A DNA stretch of 43,984 bases from an uncultured Collinsella sp. (lineage in GTDB: Bacteria; Actinomycetota; Coriobacteriia; Coriobacteriales; Coriobacteriaceae), in NCBI GenBank assembly GCA_902489775.1, contig CABUBH010000015.1, positions 1 to 43,984 of the forward strand, given 5' to 3'. The stretch's first letter is position 1. Each line of letters begins with the position of its first letter. Of the stretch, positions 6,983 to 16,400 are shown piece after piece. Position numbers and translations under genes: made by a program. The notes beneath the pieces are model-generated. The model was not told the origin of the DNA, made no database searches, and saw nothing but the letters and a program-made list of their open reading frames with translations.

Positions 6983-9226
6983 CTATTTGCGCTTGCCGCC
7001 GCCGTCACCGGGGCGACGGGAGCTGCCGCCGCGCTTGCCACCACGGCTGTTGCCATAGCTGCCACGGTTATCGCGACCGCCGGCACGACCGCCGCGGGAG
7101 CCGGCCTGGTTGCCGCCACGCCCGCCACGATAGCCGCCACGACGCTCCTCGCGGGTGTCGTCGTAGTTGCGCCAGTCATCGCGACGATCGCGGCTGGCAC
7201 GCGGATCACGACGATCGCGCGACTCACCAGAGCGGCCAGCGCCGCCGCGGCCGCCATTGCCGCGAGCACCCTCGCGACGCTCGCCGCCACGGACGCCGCG
7301 CTCTTCAAAGCGCTTGCCGCCACGGGACTCACCGCCGCGGGCACCTCGCTCACCGCGACCCTCGCCGCCACGGCGCTCATCGCGCCCGCCGCGCTCGCCA
7401 TCGCGACCGGAGCGACGACGGTCACCCGAGCCGCGCTTGCCGCCGCGCGAACCACGGCCCTCGTCCTCGCGCTCGACACGGCGACGACCGCCGCGGTCCT
7501 CGTCCTCGCGGCGACGACGATGTGCCTCGCCCTGGAACTGCTTGGCACGACGCTCGGCACGGTTGCCGCGCGGGCCCTGCTCAACAGCACCGTCGCGCTC
7601 CTCGGCAGCCACCTCGCGGGCAACGCTCTCCACGGCCGCGTCCACGCGAGCCTGAACGCCCTCGCGCACGCGGGTCTTGCCGCCGCGCTTGGGACGGCTC
7701 GGGCGCTCGCCGTCGCCGCGACGCTCGTCGCGACCGCGGTTGGAACGACCGGCCACATCGCCGTAGTCATCGCCGTTGCGCTTGCCGTCGCGACGTGCCT
7801 GCTCAAGCTTCTTCTTGCTCTTGGACTTGCCGCGCTTGGTCTTCTTCTTCACCTTAAAGGCCGCAGGGTCGCGCTCGGGATCAACCGCGGGCGGATTGGG
7901 ACCCACGTGCAGGTCGCCGGCCTCGTAGATGTCGGCGGTCTTGTCCATGAGCTTCTCGATCTCGTAGAACTCGTCCACGTCCTGTTCGGTCACAAACGTA
8001 ATGGCCCAGCCCAGCTCGCCGGCGCGACCCGTACGGCCAATACGGTGAATGTAGTCGGTCGGCTCGGCCGGCACGTCAAAGTTCACGACGTAGCGCACGT
8101 CACTGATGTCGATGCCGCGGGCGAGCACGTCGGTTGCCACCAACACGTCGACGGTACCGTCGCGGAAGGCCGAAAGGGCACGCTCGCGCTGGGCCTGGCT
8201 GCGGTTGCCGTGAATCGCGGCGGCCTTGATGCCCTTGCGCTCCAGACGACGGCAGCAGCTGTCGGCGCGGTGCTTGGTGCGCATGAAGACGATAGTGCGC
8301 TCCGGGCCCTCCTTTTTGAGGAACTCGGGCAGCAGGTTGTTCTTGGCCTCGATGGACACCGGGAACACAAACTGGTCGACGGTGTCGGCAGTCGACGTGG
8401 CGGGCGCGATCTCCACGCGGGCCGGGTCGCTCACCAGGTCGGTGATCTCGCCCACGGCCTCCTCGTCGAGAGTCGCCGAGAACAGCAGCGTCTGGCGCTC
8501 GGCCGGCGTCTCGCGCACAATGCGACGGACGGCGGGCAAAAAGCCCATGTCGAGCATGCGATCGGCCTCGTCGAGCACCAGGACCTTAACCTCGTCCAGG
8601 TGGCAGGCACCCTGCTCGATCAGATCGACCAGACGACCCGGCGTTGCGACCAGAATGTCGCAGCCATACTTGAGCGCCGCGGTCTGGGGCTTGTAGCTCA
8701 CGCCGCCCACGACAGTCACGGCGACATGGCCGGTGACATCGGCGATCTTGCTCGCGACCTCATCGATCTGCTGGGCGAGCTCGCGCGTGGGGGTGATGAC
8801 GAGCATCACGGGGCCGCGACCGTTGCCCTCGGGCTTCTTGGTGCCGCGACGGCGGTTGCGGCTGCCGCGCTCGCGCACGGGCTTGGGCGGAGCGATGTGC
8901 TCCAGGTTGTTCATGGTCGGCAGCAAGAAGGCAGCCGTCTTGCCGGTGCCGGTCTGGGCAGCGGCAAGCAGGTCGCGACCCTCGAGCACCACGGGGATGG
9001 AGCCGGCCTGGACAGGCGTCGGCGCCGTGTAGCCCAGGTTCTCGATGGCACGAAGCATCTCGTCCGAAAGTCCCAGCTCGTCAAAGGCGGGCAGGTTCTC
9101 GGTCGCGGACTCGACGGTCTCGGCGGCGCTGGCCTCGTCGGCAGCATCGAAGGCAGCCTGGGTCATGGCCTCGCGGGTCTCGTCCAGGATCTCGGCGTCC
9201 GTGACGTCGGATACAGAATTACGCAT
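6983..9226 (-). CDS. DEAD-box ATP-dependent RNA helicase with long RG-rich tail
   Basis: A 747-residue protein. The helicase core (about residues 50-440) has every canonical motif: the Q motif before AAQTGTGKT (Walker A), PTRELAQQ, VLDEADRML, LLFSATL and HRIGRTGRAG. It would unwind structured RNA during ribosome assembly, mRNA decay or cold growth, like DeaD/CshA. The last 290 or so residues are of very low complexity, rich in Arg, Gly, Glu, Asp and Ser with many RGG, RRG and RDERR blocks, and begin with a Lys-rich stretch (VKKKTKRGKSKSKKK). The start is the ATG at 9226 with AAGGA nine bases upstream; an earlier in-frame ATG at 9262 lacks a site. The GC- and CG-rich tail creates long shadow frames on the other strand. 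It is monocistronic with a strong terminator. Confidence 0.93.
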   Translation of the reverse strand: MRNSVSDVTDAEILDETREAMTQAAFDAADEASAAETVESATENLPAFDELGLSDEMLRAIENLGYTAPTPVQAGSIPVVLEGRDLLAAAQTGTGKTAAFLLPTMNNLEHIAPPKPVRERGSRNRRRGTKKPEGNGRGPVMLVITPTRELAQQIDEVASKIADVTGHVAVTVVGGVSYKPQTAALKYGCDILVATPGRLVDLIEQGACHLDEVKVLVLDEADRMLDMGFLPAVRRIVRETPAERQTLLFSATLDEEAVGEITDLVSDPARVEIAPATSTADTVDQFVFPVSIEAKNNLLPEFLKKEGPERTIVFMRTKHRADSCCRRLERKGIKAAAIHGNRSQAQRERALSAFRDGTVDVLVATDVLARGIDISDVRYVVNFDVPAEPTDYIHRIGRTGRAGELGWAITFVTEQDVDEFYEIEKLMDKTADIYEAGDLHVGPNPPAVDPERDPAAFKVKKKTKRGKSKSKKKLEQARRDGKRNGDDYGDVAGRSNRGRDERRGDGERPSRPKRGGKTRVREGVQARVDAAVESVAREVAAEERDGAVEQGPRGNRAERRAKQFQGEAHRRRREDEDRGGRRRVEREDEGRGSRGGKRGSGDRRRSGRDGERGGRDERRGGEGRGERGARGGESRGGKRFEERGVRGGERREGARGNGGRGGAGRSGESRDRRDPRASRDRRDDWRNYDDTREERRGGYRGGRGGNQAGSRGGRAGGRDNRGSYGNSRGGKRGGSSRRPGDGGGKRK

Positions 9227-9496
9227 ATGTTGTTGTTCCTTATCTGCACGCGTTATGGGCACGGCATGTGGCCGCGCGGGCGTGCTTGGTAGTGCGCTAA
9301 TACATACAAAAACGGGTGCGCACAGAGAGGACGTTGCTCAGCACGCTGGCGATCGCTTTGGCAGCCCTATCACGCGCCGTCCAGACGCAGCAGCTCTAAG
9401 CGATGGAGCAGATTCGCCGCGGGTTAGTATACCCGCGCTTCGCATGCCCCCACGTAAACCACAGATGACGAGGCGGACGAGGTGGGCCTGGCCGAT
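9227..9496. other. intergenic region between divergent helicase and FHA genes
   Basis: No coding sequence is supported here. It must hold the helicase promoter. A small hairpin (CGCGGGT at 9418-9424 with ACCCGCG at 9431-9437) could form in the 5' leader or at the DNA level. Nothing else is recognised. Confidence 0.4.
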
Positions 9497-9555
9497 TGTC
9501 TCAATCTGTAACAATTACCGAGTAAAATCGGTCCTAATTGTTATAGATCAAGACA
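9497..9555. repeat. single unit of the CTGTAACA dyad repeat (family 1)
   Basis: One 59-bp unit: left arm TGTCTCAATCTGTAACAATT, a 19-base centre with its own small ACCGA/TCGGT hairpin, and right arm AATTGTTATAGATCAAGACA. It is the leftmost of 20 such units in the window and the only isolated one. It lies upstream of the FHA gene. Confidence 0.85.
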
Positions 9556-9620
9556 GAGGGGGATTTCCGTCCAGTCCAAACCAAATCTCTCGGTCTTCCT
9601 GCAATTTCAAACATGTGGCC

Positions 9621-9626
9621 TATAAT
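9621..9626 (+). promoter_or_regulatory. -10 element, probable promoter of the FHA-kinase unit
   Basis: A perfect TATAAT stands 108 bases before the FHA start codon. The -35 region is weak (CTGCAA-like at 17 bp), so an activator or an extended element may be needed. Confidence 0.4.
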
Positions 9627-9733
9627 GTTGCTTTGGTTACGCTATATATTGCGCAGCCATTTAATACGTCGCCCACCGGGGGCCATTAATTCCTATCGCC
9701 ATATTGGCTAGGAAGCAATCAAAGGAGGTATCC

Positions 9734-10696
9734 GTGGCAGCAGAGACGCCTTGCTCGGTCCTCTATAACGATATTCGCTCGTTCGGCGGTCTTAAACATC
9801 TCGAGATCGCCCGAATGCTCATCAATGGAAACTCTTATCTCGGCAGCACCCTGCTCGAGAAATGCTCTTCCAACCGCTCGTATCTCACCCGTTACATCGT
9901 CCATCGCAAGCCTGACCAGTGCGCGCCCGCCATCTACAGCGACTTTACCGTCACCACGCTCAACCTTTCCGCGGCAATCTGCAGCAAGCTCGGCGGCGGC
10001 GAGTCCGCCTATCAGGCAATCGCCGAGCACTATCGCGGTCCGGCCGCCAACGAAATGATGTCGGCTCTCGCCAGCTACAAGCTGGACAGCCGCTTATATG
10101 CAAACGCCCTCAATCGCATCGACAACTTTGACGGCAATGCCGTGCGCGAAAAAAGCACGCTCTTCTTGATGCTCTTTGTGGCAACGGGGGCGCTCGCCGA
10201 CCCCATCCAAGGCGTGGCCACCGTCGAGCGCTTTTGCGACAGCAAGACAGGCGGGCACTTTGGCACCACCGAAACTACCGTAGGACGTGGCTTTATGAGC
10301 AGCCTGGGGCAGCCACGCACCGTCGCCCCTAACCTCGGTCTGCTCAGAACCCATGCCGACAACTGCGCCGACATGCAAATCCATCCCCTCACACGCGATC
10401 CGCGCGGCACCGTGATTGGTTCTTTGCCCAAAACCTCGCCCAGCATCACCGATGTAGGCGCTGATGCATCGCGCGAGCATCTTCGTATTTGGCTCGAGGG
10501 TGAGCACTGGTACGCCCAGGGCCTTGGATCGACCAACGGCACAGTGCTCGAATCGGGCGCGGGTGACGGCGATATTGTGATTGAGCCGCCGCGCGACCAA
10601 CGCGAGCCCGGCAAAGTCTATCCCCCCGTGGAAATCGCCAACAGCGACAGGCTCCATCTGGGTCTCTACACGACATTCCTTGTCATTGTGGACTAG
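9734..10696 (+). CDS. FHA domain protein
   Basis: A 320-residue cytoplasmic protein. The C-terminal third (about residues 215-318) is an FHA domain: GTVIGSLP at the first strands, SREHLRI (the conserved Ser-x-x-His), then GSTNGTVLE and NSDRLHLG. FHA domains bind phosphothreonine peptides. The N-terminal 200 residues form an alpha-helical, domain-like region I do not recognise. The start is taken as GTG 9734 because a near-perfect AAAGGAGG lies 5 bases before it; an upstream TTG at 9704 would include this ribosome site in the coding sequence. The gene is followed 171 bases later by a Ser/Thr kinase, the natural writer of FHA ligands, so the two are very likely one signalling unit. Confidence 0.88.
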   Translation: MAAETPCSVLYNDIRSFGGLKHLEIARMLINGNSYLGSTLLEKCSSNRSYLTRYIVHRKPDQCAPAIYSDFTVTTLNLSAAICSKLGGGESAYQAIAEHYRGPAANEMMSALASYKLDSRLYANALNRIDNFDGNAVREKSTLFLMLFVATGALADPIQGVATVERFCDSKTGGHFGTTETTVGRGFMSSLGQPRTVAPNLGLLRTHADNCADMQIHPLTRDPRGTVIGSLPKTSPSITDVGADASREHLRIWLEGEHWYAQGLGSTNGTVLESGAGDGDIVIEPPRDQREPGKVYPPVEIANSDRLHLGLYTTFLVIVD

Positions 10697-10774
10697 CACG
10701 GACAGCGATCGGAAGACGGTCGCCGTCCGTCTTTCGTCTTCTACCTTCTGCGTCGTAAACGACAATACTCAGCG

Positions 10775-10835
10775 GTACACGTGAGCAGTGCGGCTATCAT
10801 GGTACTTTACCGATATCCGCACTGCTCACGTGTAC
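10775..10835. repeat. perfect 19-bp inverted repeat between the FHA and kinase genes
   Basis: Arms at 10775-10793 (GTACACGTGAGCAGTGCGG) and 10817-10835 are exact complements around a 23-base loop. There is no T tract, so it is not a simple terminator. It lies just before the kinase ribosome site and could be a processing hairpin, a regulator site or a dispersed palindrome. The outer GTACACGT recurs in inverse order in the palindrome at 31778. Confidence 0.8.
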
Positions 10836-10867
10836 GCGCGGCAACCCATGCCAGACAAAGGAACGCC

Positions 10868-12952
10868 ATGGATACTACCGATAGCGCCTATGGCGACAAA
10901 CTCATCCGTCTCGACACGTTCGACACCGCCGTGGCGGTCGATCCCAGCGCCGAGGACGATGCTAAGCGCCGGTTTATGACGCTCATTCTTCAAACGGCCC
11001 ATCGCAGCGACGGCAACATCGGCCACGTGCTGCGCGCGACTAACACCAACGGCGAGATTTTCGCGGTAAAGCTGCTCAAAGACAACGCCATCCTTTCTGG
11101 CCAGGCACCCGATCGCTCCGCCGAGCAATCGGCCGCGCACCTGGCCAACACCGCTGCGCTGTTCGAGGAGTACCGTCACCTGTGCACCGTCTCGCACCTG
11201 CGAGGATTTCCGCGTGTCTATGGCTACGGCTCTTGCGAGGACGACCCGCTCATCCTCATGGAGTGGGTCGAGGGCACCTCGCTCAAGCAAGCGCTGCCCC
11301 TGCTTCCGCACGATACCTCGGGCGGGCTAACCACCCAGATGGTCGCCGCCGTCGGAAACGCCGTGCTTCGCGCGCTCTTGATGACCCAAGGCCTCGTGAA
11401 TCCGGTCGTCCATCGCGATCTGTCGCCCGCCAATATCATGTTCCGCACCACCAGTCGAACGCTCGAGCAGCAGATTGCCGATTGCTCCTTTGACCCCTGC
11501 CTCATCGACATGGGCTCCGCTACCATGGTCCTCAGCAATGACACGATCACCCGACGCGCCGACATCTGGCGCTTTGCCACGCCCGCATACGCCGCGCCCG
11601 AAATGCTCACGCAGGATATCGAAGGCATCGCGGCCCTTCGCCGCTCGCCCGCCATCGACGTCTATGCGCTTTCGAGTATTCTGTACCAGCTCTACAGCGG
11701 TCGTAAACCGTTCGATGTCGAGTCGACGGGTGCCGCGGCAACCGGCTCGTTCTATCTCATAAAGACCAAGACCAAGCCGGTGCCGCTCGAGCCGCGTTGC
11801 GATGACGACGAAGCGCTCATCCAGATCATCATGAAAGGCATCTCGGTCGAGCAGGGCGATCGCCCCACCGAGCAGCAGATGCTCGAGGTGCTCTCGACAT
11901 ACCTCCCCGCTGCAGAATCCGAGGGCCGGGAGGGCGCGGGCAATGACGCCGTGATCGACATCGACTCCGGTACGCACCTTAAGGTCGACGTCGCCGGCGA
12001 GCGCGCGCGAGAGATCCTGGAGCAGGCCCGGCATGATGCCATGACCCGCCGCCGCTTTATTATCGGCGGCGTCGTTGCAGCCGTTGCGGGACTCGGCGTC
12101 ATTGGCGCGGCAACCCATGGCTTTGGCATCCCCGACTACCTGGACGGCATCCGCAGCTCGCTTGACGACTACACCTGGGATCAGCTGCAGGAGATTTCGC
12201 TCAAGATCAAGGCTGCCGAGACCCGCAGCGAGGCGCGCGAGATTGCCAAGCGCTATCACCTGCTCGACGCCGATGGACATATCCCCTATCCGTGCACCAA
12301 GCGCGTAACGCTCACCAACGGGCTGAAGGTCGGCGCGCAACTTGTGGGCATCCGCCACGACGAGCTTTTGGACGGGACGGGCAGGGCCGGGCTGACGTTT
12401 ATGTTCGATGCCGGCATTGCCGAGCGCGATGCTGCGGCTGAACCGCCGAGCGCCGGCTGGGCAGATTGCGAGCTGCGGGAATGGCTCAACGGCGACGGCC
12501 TTAAGCTGCTGCCCAACGAGTTGCGCGCACTCATCAAATCTGTCAAAAAAATCTCGAACAACGTGGGCGCCGCCAACAGTGCATCGTGTCTGAGCGAGCT
12601 GCCCGCGACGCTCTGGCTGCCCGCCATGGTCGAGCTCTGCGGCGTACAGCCGCCCGATTCGTTTGCCGAGGACTATCACTACCTGGCAGACATCTACAAC
12701 GGCGAAGGCAAGGAGTACCAGCTCTTCCGCGAGCTCAAGGTGAGCCCGTATTCCACGAACGAGACGATGGTGCGCCAGTGGAAAGGCAAGGACACCTGCT
12801 GGTGGGAGCGCACGGTGAGCCCCGATACGTCGGAGACCGAAGGCACGCTCTACATAAACCGCGTGGGCCACGACGGAGACGTCTTTATGTACGCCACCCC
12901 CGCGGACAATCCCAAAAAGCGAACCTGCGTGGTTCCCGGATTCTGTATTTAG
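10868..12952 (+). CDS. membrane Ser/Thr protein kinase with extracytoplasmic DUF6273-like domain
   Basis: A 694-residue protein. Residues about 40-340 are a protein kinase: FAVKLLKD holds the ATP lysine near residue 66, HRDLSPANIMF (near 182) is the catalytic loop, and IDMGSA (near 214) replaces the DFG motif. The loop lysine of HRDxKPxN is replaced by Ser, a variant known in a subgroup of bacterial kinases. A twin-arginine-like RRRFIIGGVVAAVAGLGVIG segment near 395-417 is the single membrane helix. Beyond it, about 475-694 resembles DUF6273: the WADCELREWLNGD pattern followed by an SNNVGAANSASCL segment and Trp-rich end. The start ATG 10868 has AAAGGA; a longer frame from 10781 runs through a palindrome and is not favoured. 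The topology suggests a surface sensor that signals to the FHA protein next door. Confidence 0.88.
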   Translation: MDTTDSAYGDKLIRLDTFDTAVAVDPSAEDDAKRRFMTLILQTAHRSDGNIGHVLRATNTNGEIFAVKLLKDNAILSGQAPDRSAEQSAAHLANTAALFEEYRHLCTVSHLRGFPRVYGYGSCEDDPLILMEWVEGTSLKQALPLLPHDTSGGLTTQMVAAVGNAVLRALLMTQGLVNPVVHRDLSPANIMFRTTSRTLEQQIADCSFDPCLIDMGSATMVLSNDTITRRADIWRFATPAYAAPEMLTQDIEGIAALRRSPAIDVYALSSILYQLYSGRKPFDVESTGAAATGSFYLIKTKTKPVPLEPRCDDDEALIQIIMKGISVEQGDRPTEQQMLEVLSTYLPAAESEGREGAGNDAVIDIDSGTHLKVDVAGERAREILEQARHDAMTRRRFIIGGVVAAVAGLGVIGAATHGFGIPDYLDGIRSSLDDYTWDQLQEISLKIKAAETRSEAREIAKRYHLLDADGHIPYPCTKRVTLTNGLKVGAQLVGIRHDELLDGTGRAGLTFMFDAGIAERDAAAEPPSAGWADCELREWLNGDGLKLLPNELRALIKSVKKISNNVGAANSASCLSELPATLWLPAMVELCGVQPPDSFAEDYHYLADIYNGEGKEYQLFRELKVSPYSTNETMVRQWKGKDTCWWERTVSPDTSETEGTLYINRVGHDGDVFMYATPADNPKKRTCVVPGFCI

Positions 12953-12993
12953 GAGGCGGGCGTCTTGCCGCGGCGGGACCCCTCCCCGGCAAT

Positions 12994-13292
12994 TGTCTCG
13001 ATCTGTAACACCTAGAATCCAAAAATCGGTCTAGTTGTTACAGATTGAGATCTTGAGTTGTGGCTCGGCGGAATGTCTCGATCTGTAACAGTAACCCGCC
13101 AAAAACGGGTCCAGATGTTACAGAACGAGATAAACCCCAACCCCGCGAGACAACATCTCGATCTGTAACAGTTAGGGGTCAAAAACCTCTCTAGATGTTA
13201 TAGATCAAGACATTTGAGTTGTTGGCTGATGGTTTGTCTCAATCTGTAACGTCTAGAGGCCATATTTCCCGCCAGATGTTACAGATCGAGAC
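12994..13292. repeat. array A1: four family-1 dyad units, 80-bp period
   Basis: Units start at 12994, 13074, 13155 and 13235. Each has a left arm like GTCTCGATCTGTAACA, a 20-25 base centre and a right arm like TGTTACAGATTGAGA. The centres differ, and some hold a nested hairpin such as ACCCGCC-AAAA-CGGGT. The spacers of 22-24 bases between units are related to those of array A2 on the far side of the LPxTG gene (shared GAGTTG and CGAGACAACAT words). The gap 12953-13433 holds nothing else that I recognise apart from the short leader of the LPxTG gene. Confidence 0.95.
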
Positions 13293-13433
13293 GTTAGCTT
13301 GCCGAGAACTTCACCTCATAAATGTGACTCAAATGTGTCGATATTTCTTCGCCAATGTTGCGCAACAGGAGCCCTTTCGGCGGTCGTAACGTACGAATTG
13401 TCATAGGTACCCCTTCAACGATTGGGAGAAGAA

Positions 13434-16400
13434 ATGGCAAAGTACGCACCCAAACACTTGGAAACCTCGGGCGGCGCCGAGCCCCGTCGCGCATTCGCGG
13501 GTCACAAGACCGCGCGACTCGCCGTCACCGCAGCCACCACCATCGCAATGACCGGCTCGTCGTTGCTCGCCCCGTTCTCGGCATTTGCCAACGATGTGAG
13601 CGGCACCACGGCGCAGGACGCAATCATGTCCCCGCTCGCCGCCTACGCCGGCGAGGCGGCAGGCTCCGCAGTAAAGACGAACGCCCAGAAGATTGCCGAC
13701 TTGCAGGCCGCAATCGACGCCGCAAAGGCTGCCGAGGCAGAAGCCAAGTCCGACTACGACACGGCGGTCGCCCCCTATACCAAAAAGCAGACGGCCCGCG
13801 ACAACGCGCAAGCCGCCTACGACGCTTCCGTCTCCGACAATTCGCAGGCAGAGGCCACCGCGCGTGCCGAATACGCCCGCCAGCTCGATGAAAGCGTCAA
13901 GGCGGCCGACAGTACCAGTGCCACGCTGAAGGATGCCCAGAGCAAGCTCGACACGGCCAAGGCCGATGCCGAAAGCAAGACGAAGGCACTCGATTCCGCA
14001 AAGCAGGCGGCAGCCGACGCGCAGACCAAGCTTGAGGAAGCCCAGAAGGCAGCCGCCAACGCAACGCCGGAGGAAATCAAGGCCGCTGAGCAGTCTGCCG
14101 CAGATGCCCAGAAAGTTCTTGACCAGGCAAAGGCCGCAAAGACCGCTGCCGACTCCGCACTCGCCGACGCCCAACAGGCCCAGAGCGCCGCGCAAAGCGC
14201 TTACGACGAGGCGGCAGGCGCGCTGGCTTCTGCCCAGCAGGCAAAGACCGCCGCGGACGGTAAGGCAGCTGACGCGCAGGCAGCGTATGACAGCGCACAG
14301 GCAGACCTCGCCGCAGCAAAGGCAGGCGCCGCAGGCCCAGAATACGACGCCGCCCAGGCAAAGGTCGATGCTGCCAAGGCCGATCTTGACGCTGCAAAGA
14401 GTGCCCAGGCAGGCGCCGAGAAGGCTCTGGAAAGCGCCCAGCAGGATCAGAGCCAGAAGCAAAACGACCTTGCCGCCGCCCAATCGGAGCTCGATGCTGC
14501 AAAACAGAACGCCGAGCAAAAGAAATCCGAACTCGATGCCGCGAATGCCGAGGTAGTTGCTAAGGACAAGGCGCTTGAGGACGCAAAGGCGGCTCATAGC
14601 GCAGAGCTCACCAAGCTCGACGAGGCGAATAAGGCTGTGGAGGAGGCAAAGGCAGCAAGGACGACTGCAGACAATGCGGCTGCACAAGCTCAAACCGAGC
14701 TGCAGTCAGCCCAAGCCGCGGTTCAGTCTGCTCAAGCAGCCGTCGACGCCGCCCAGCAGGCAGCAGACTCTGCTGAGTCCACGCTCAAGCAGGGTGCTAT
14801 CGGGTTCTTTAAATCCGTTGGTGCCAATGAGGCAGTCTCGATTATCGAGAACTGCAAGTATAAGGATGCCACCCATGTTGGCGACAGCACCGACGCAACT
14901 TCGCTCGACAACATGATCTCGGCTATTACGGTCATGAAGTCAATCAACAGCTACCGCGTTTCCGTTGGTCTAAACCCACTTAAGGTTTCCTATAATCTTG
15001 TCGCGGCGGCAATTGCCGATGCGAACTGGTCGAGCTCGAACATTGAACACGCAGAACAGTTTGATGTTGCCGAGAACCTCTCATGGGGGTATAGCGACCC
15101 CTGTCAGGGATGGATTACGGAGGAAAAGGCGTACTTCGACGAGGCGGCCGCCAAATTGGGCGGCTACAACCTCACAGGACAAGCTGCCTACAACTTCTAC
15201 ACTGCCCATAAAGCCGACATTATCAGCTATGTCGCCGATAAGTTTGGCGCAATGGTGGGCCATTACACCAACTGCATCGATCCTGACCTTGCAGTCATGG
15301 GCACGGGAACAAACACCTCCACCAAAAATAATATCTACGGCACCACCGCCTCGTTTACCGCCCAGACAGCCTCGCCATGGAAACCCGGCCACGATTGGAC
15401 AAGCGCTGCTATGTCCGTCGACGAGTTCGAGCAGACGCTTAACGACTACGTCAACGGACTCAAAAACGCGGGAAGCAAACTCGAGACTGCCAAGAAGGAT
15501 CTTGCCGGCAAGCAAGCCGCACTCCAGCAGGCATCCCAAAACAAGCAGAAGGCCGACGAAACTGCAAGCGAAGCCGCATCCGCGGTCGAGCAAAAGCAGC
15601 AGGCAGCAAGCAAGCAAAGCGTCAACGTCGCTACCGCCGCGGCAGCCGTAACCACAGCCCAGTCGGAACGCGATGCCGCGCAAAACACTGCGGATGCGGC
15701 TAGTGTGCAGGTGGCAACCGCGCAAGCCGCAGTCACCCAAAAGCAGGGTGACGTCAACGCCGCCCAGGCAGCATACGGCCAGGCGCAGCAAACAGTCGCA
15801 GTACGGGCAACGGATCTCGAAAACGCAAAGAACGCCGTTGCAGACAAGCAGGCCGCCTACGCCGCCGCCAGCGATGAGCTCGCAAAGTATTCGGCTGACG
15901 TTGCTGTGGCTCAGGAAAAGGCTGACAAGGCCCATCAAACGCTCGATGAAGCCACGGCGACCCAGGCGTCTGCCCAGAGCGCTCTTGAAAAAGCGGAGCG
16001 CGACGCGGCTGCTAAGAAGCAGACCCTCGATATCGCCAAGGACGGTGTCGAGACCAAGGCGGCGGCCGCGAAGCACGCCGCGAGCGATCTGACCACAGCG
16101 GAAAACGACTTTACCTCGAAGAAGGCCCATGCCGACGCCCTGAGCAACGCAGCCGATAATCTTGCCACCGCCGAGGCGGCCAAGAAGGACGCCGACGCAG
16201 CGGTAACCGAGGCCGAAGTCGCCCTTGGTGCAGCAAACGACGCCATCGCGAACGCCGAGCAGGCGGTCGAGAATTCTCAGGCCGCATCGGATGCCGCTGC
16301 CGCCGCCCTCGGAAAGCTCAAGTCCGTCAACGTCGAAAACGGCATCGCAACCGGCTCCGATGCAAACGCGAACGACACCCTCAACGCCCTCTTTGCCAAG

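Noticed and set aside
11327..12871. 514-codon minus-strand frame opposite the kinase
   Set aside because: Shadow of the kinase gene; the kinase frame has all domain motifs and a proper ribosome site.
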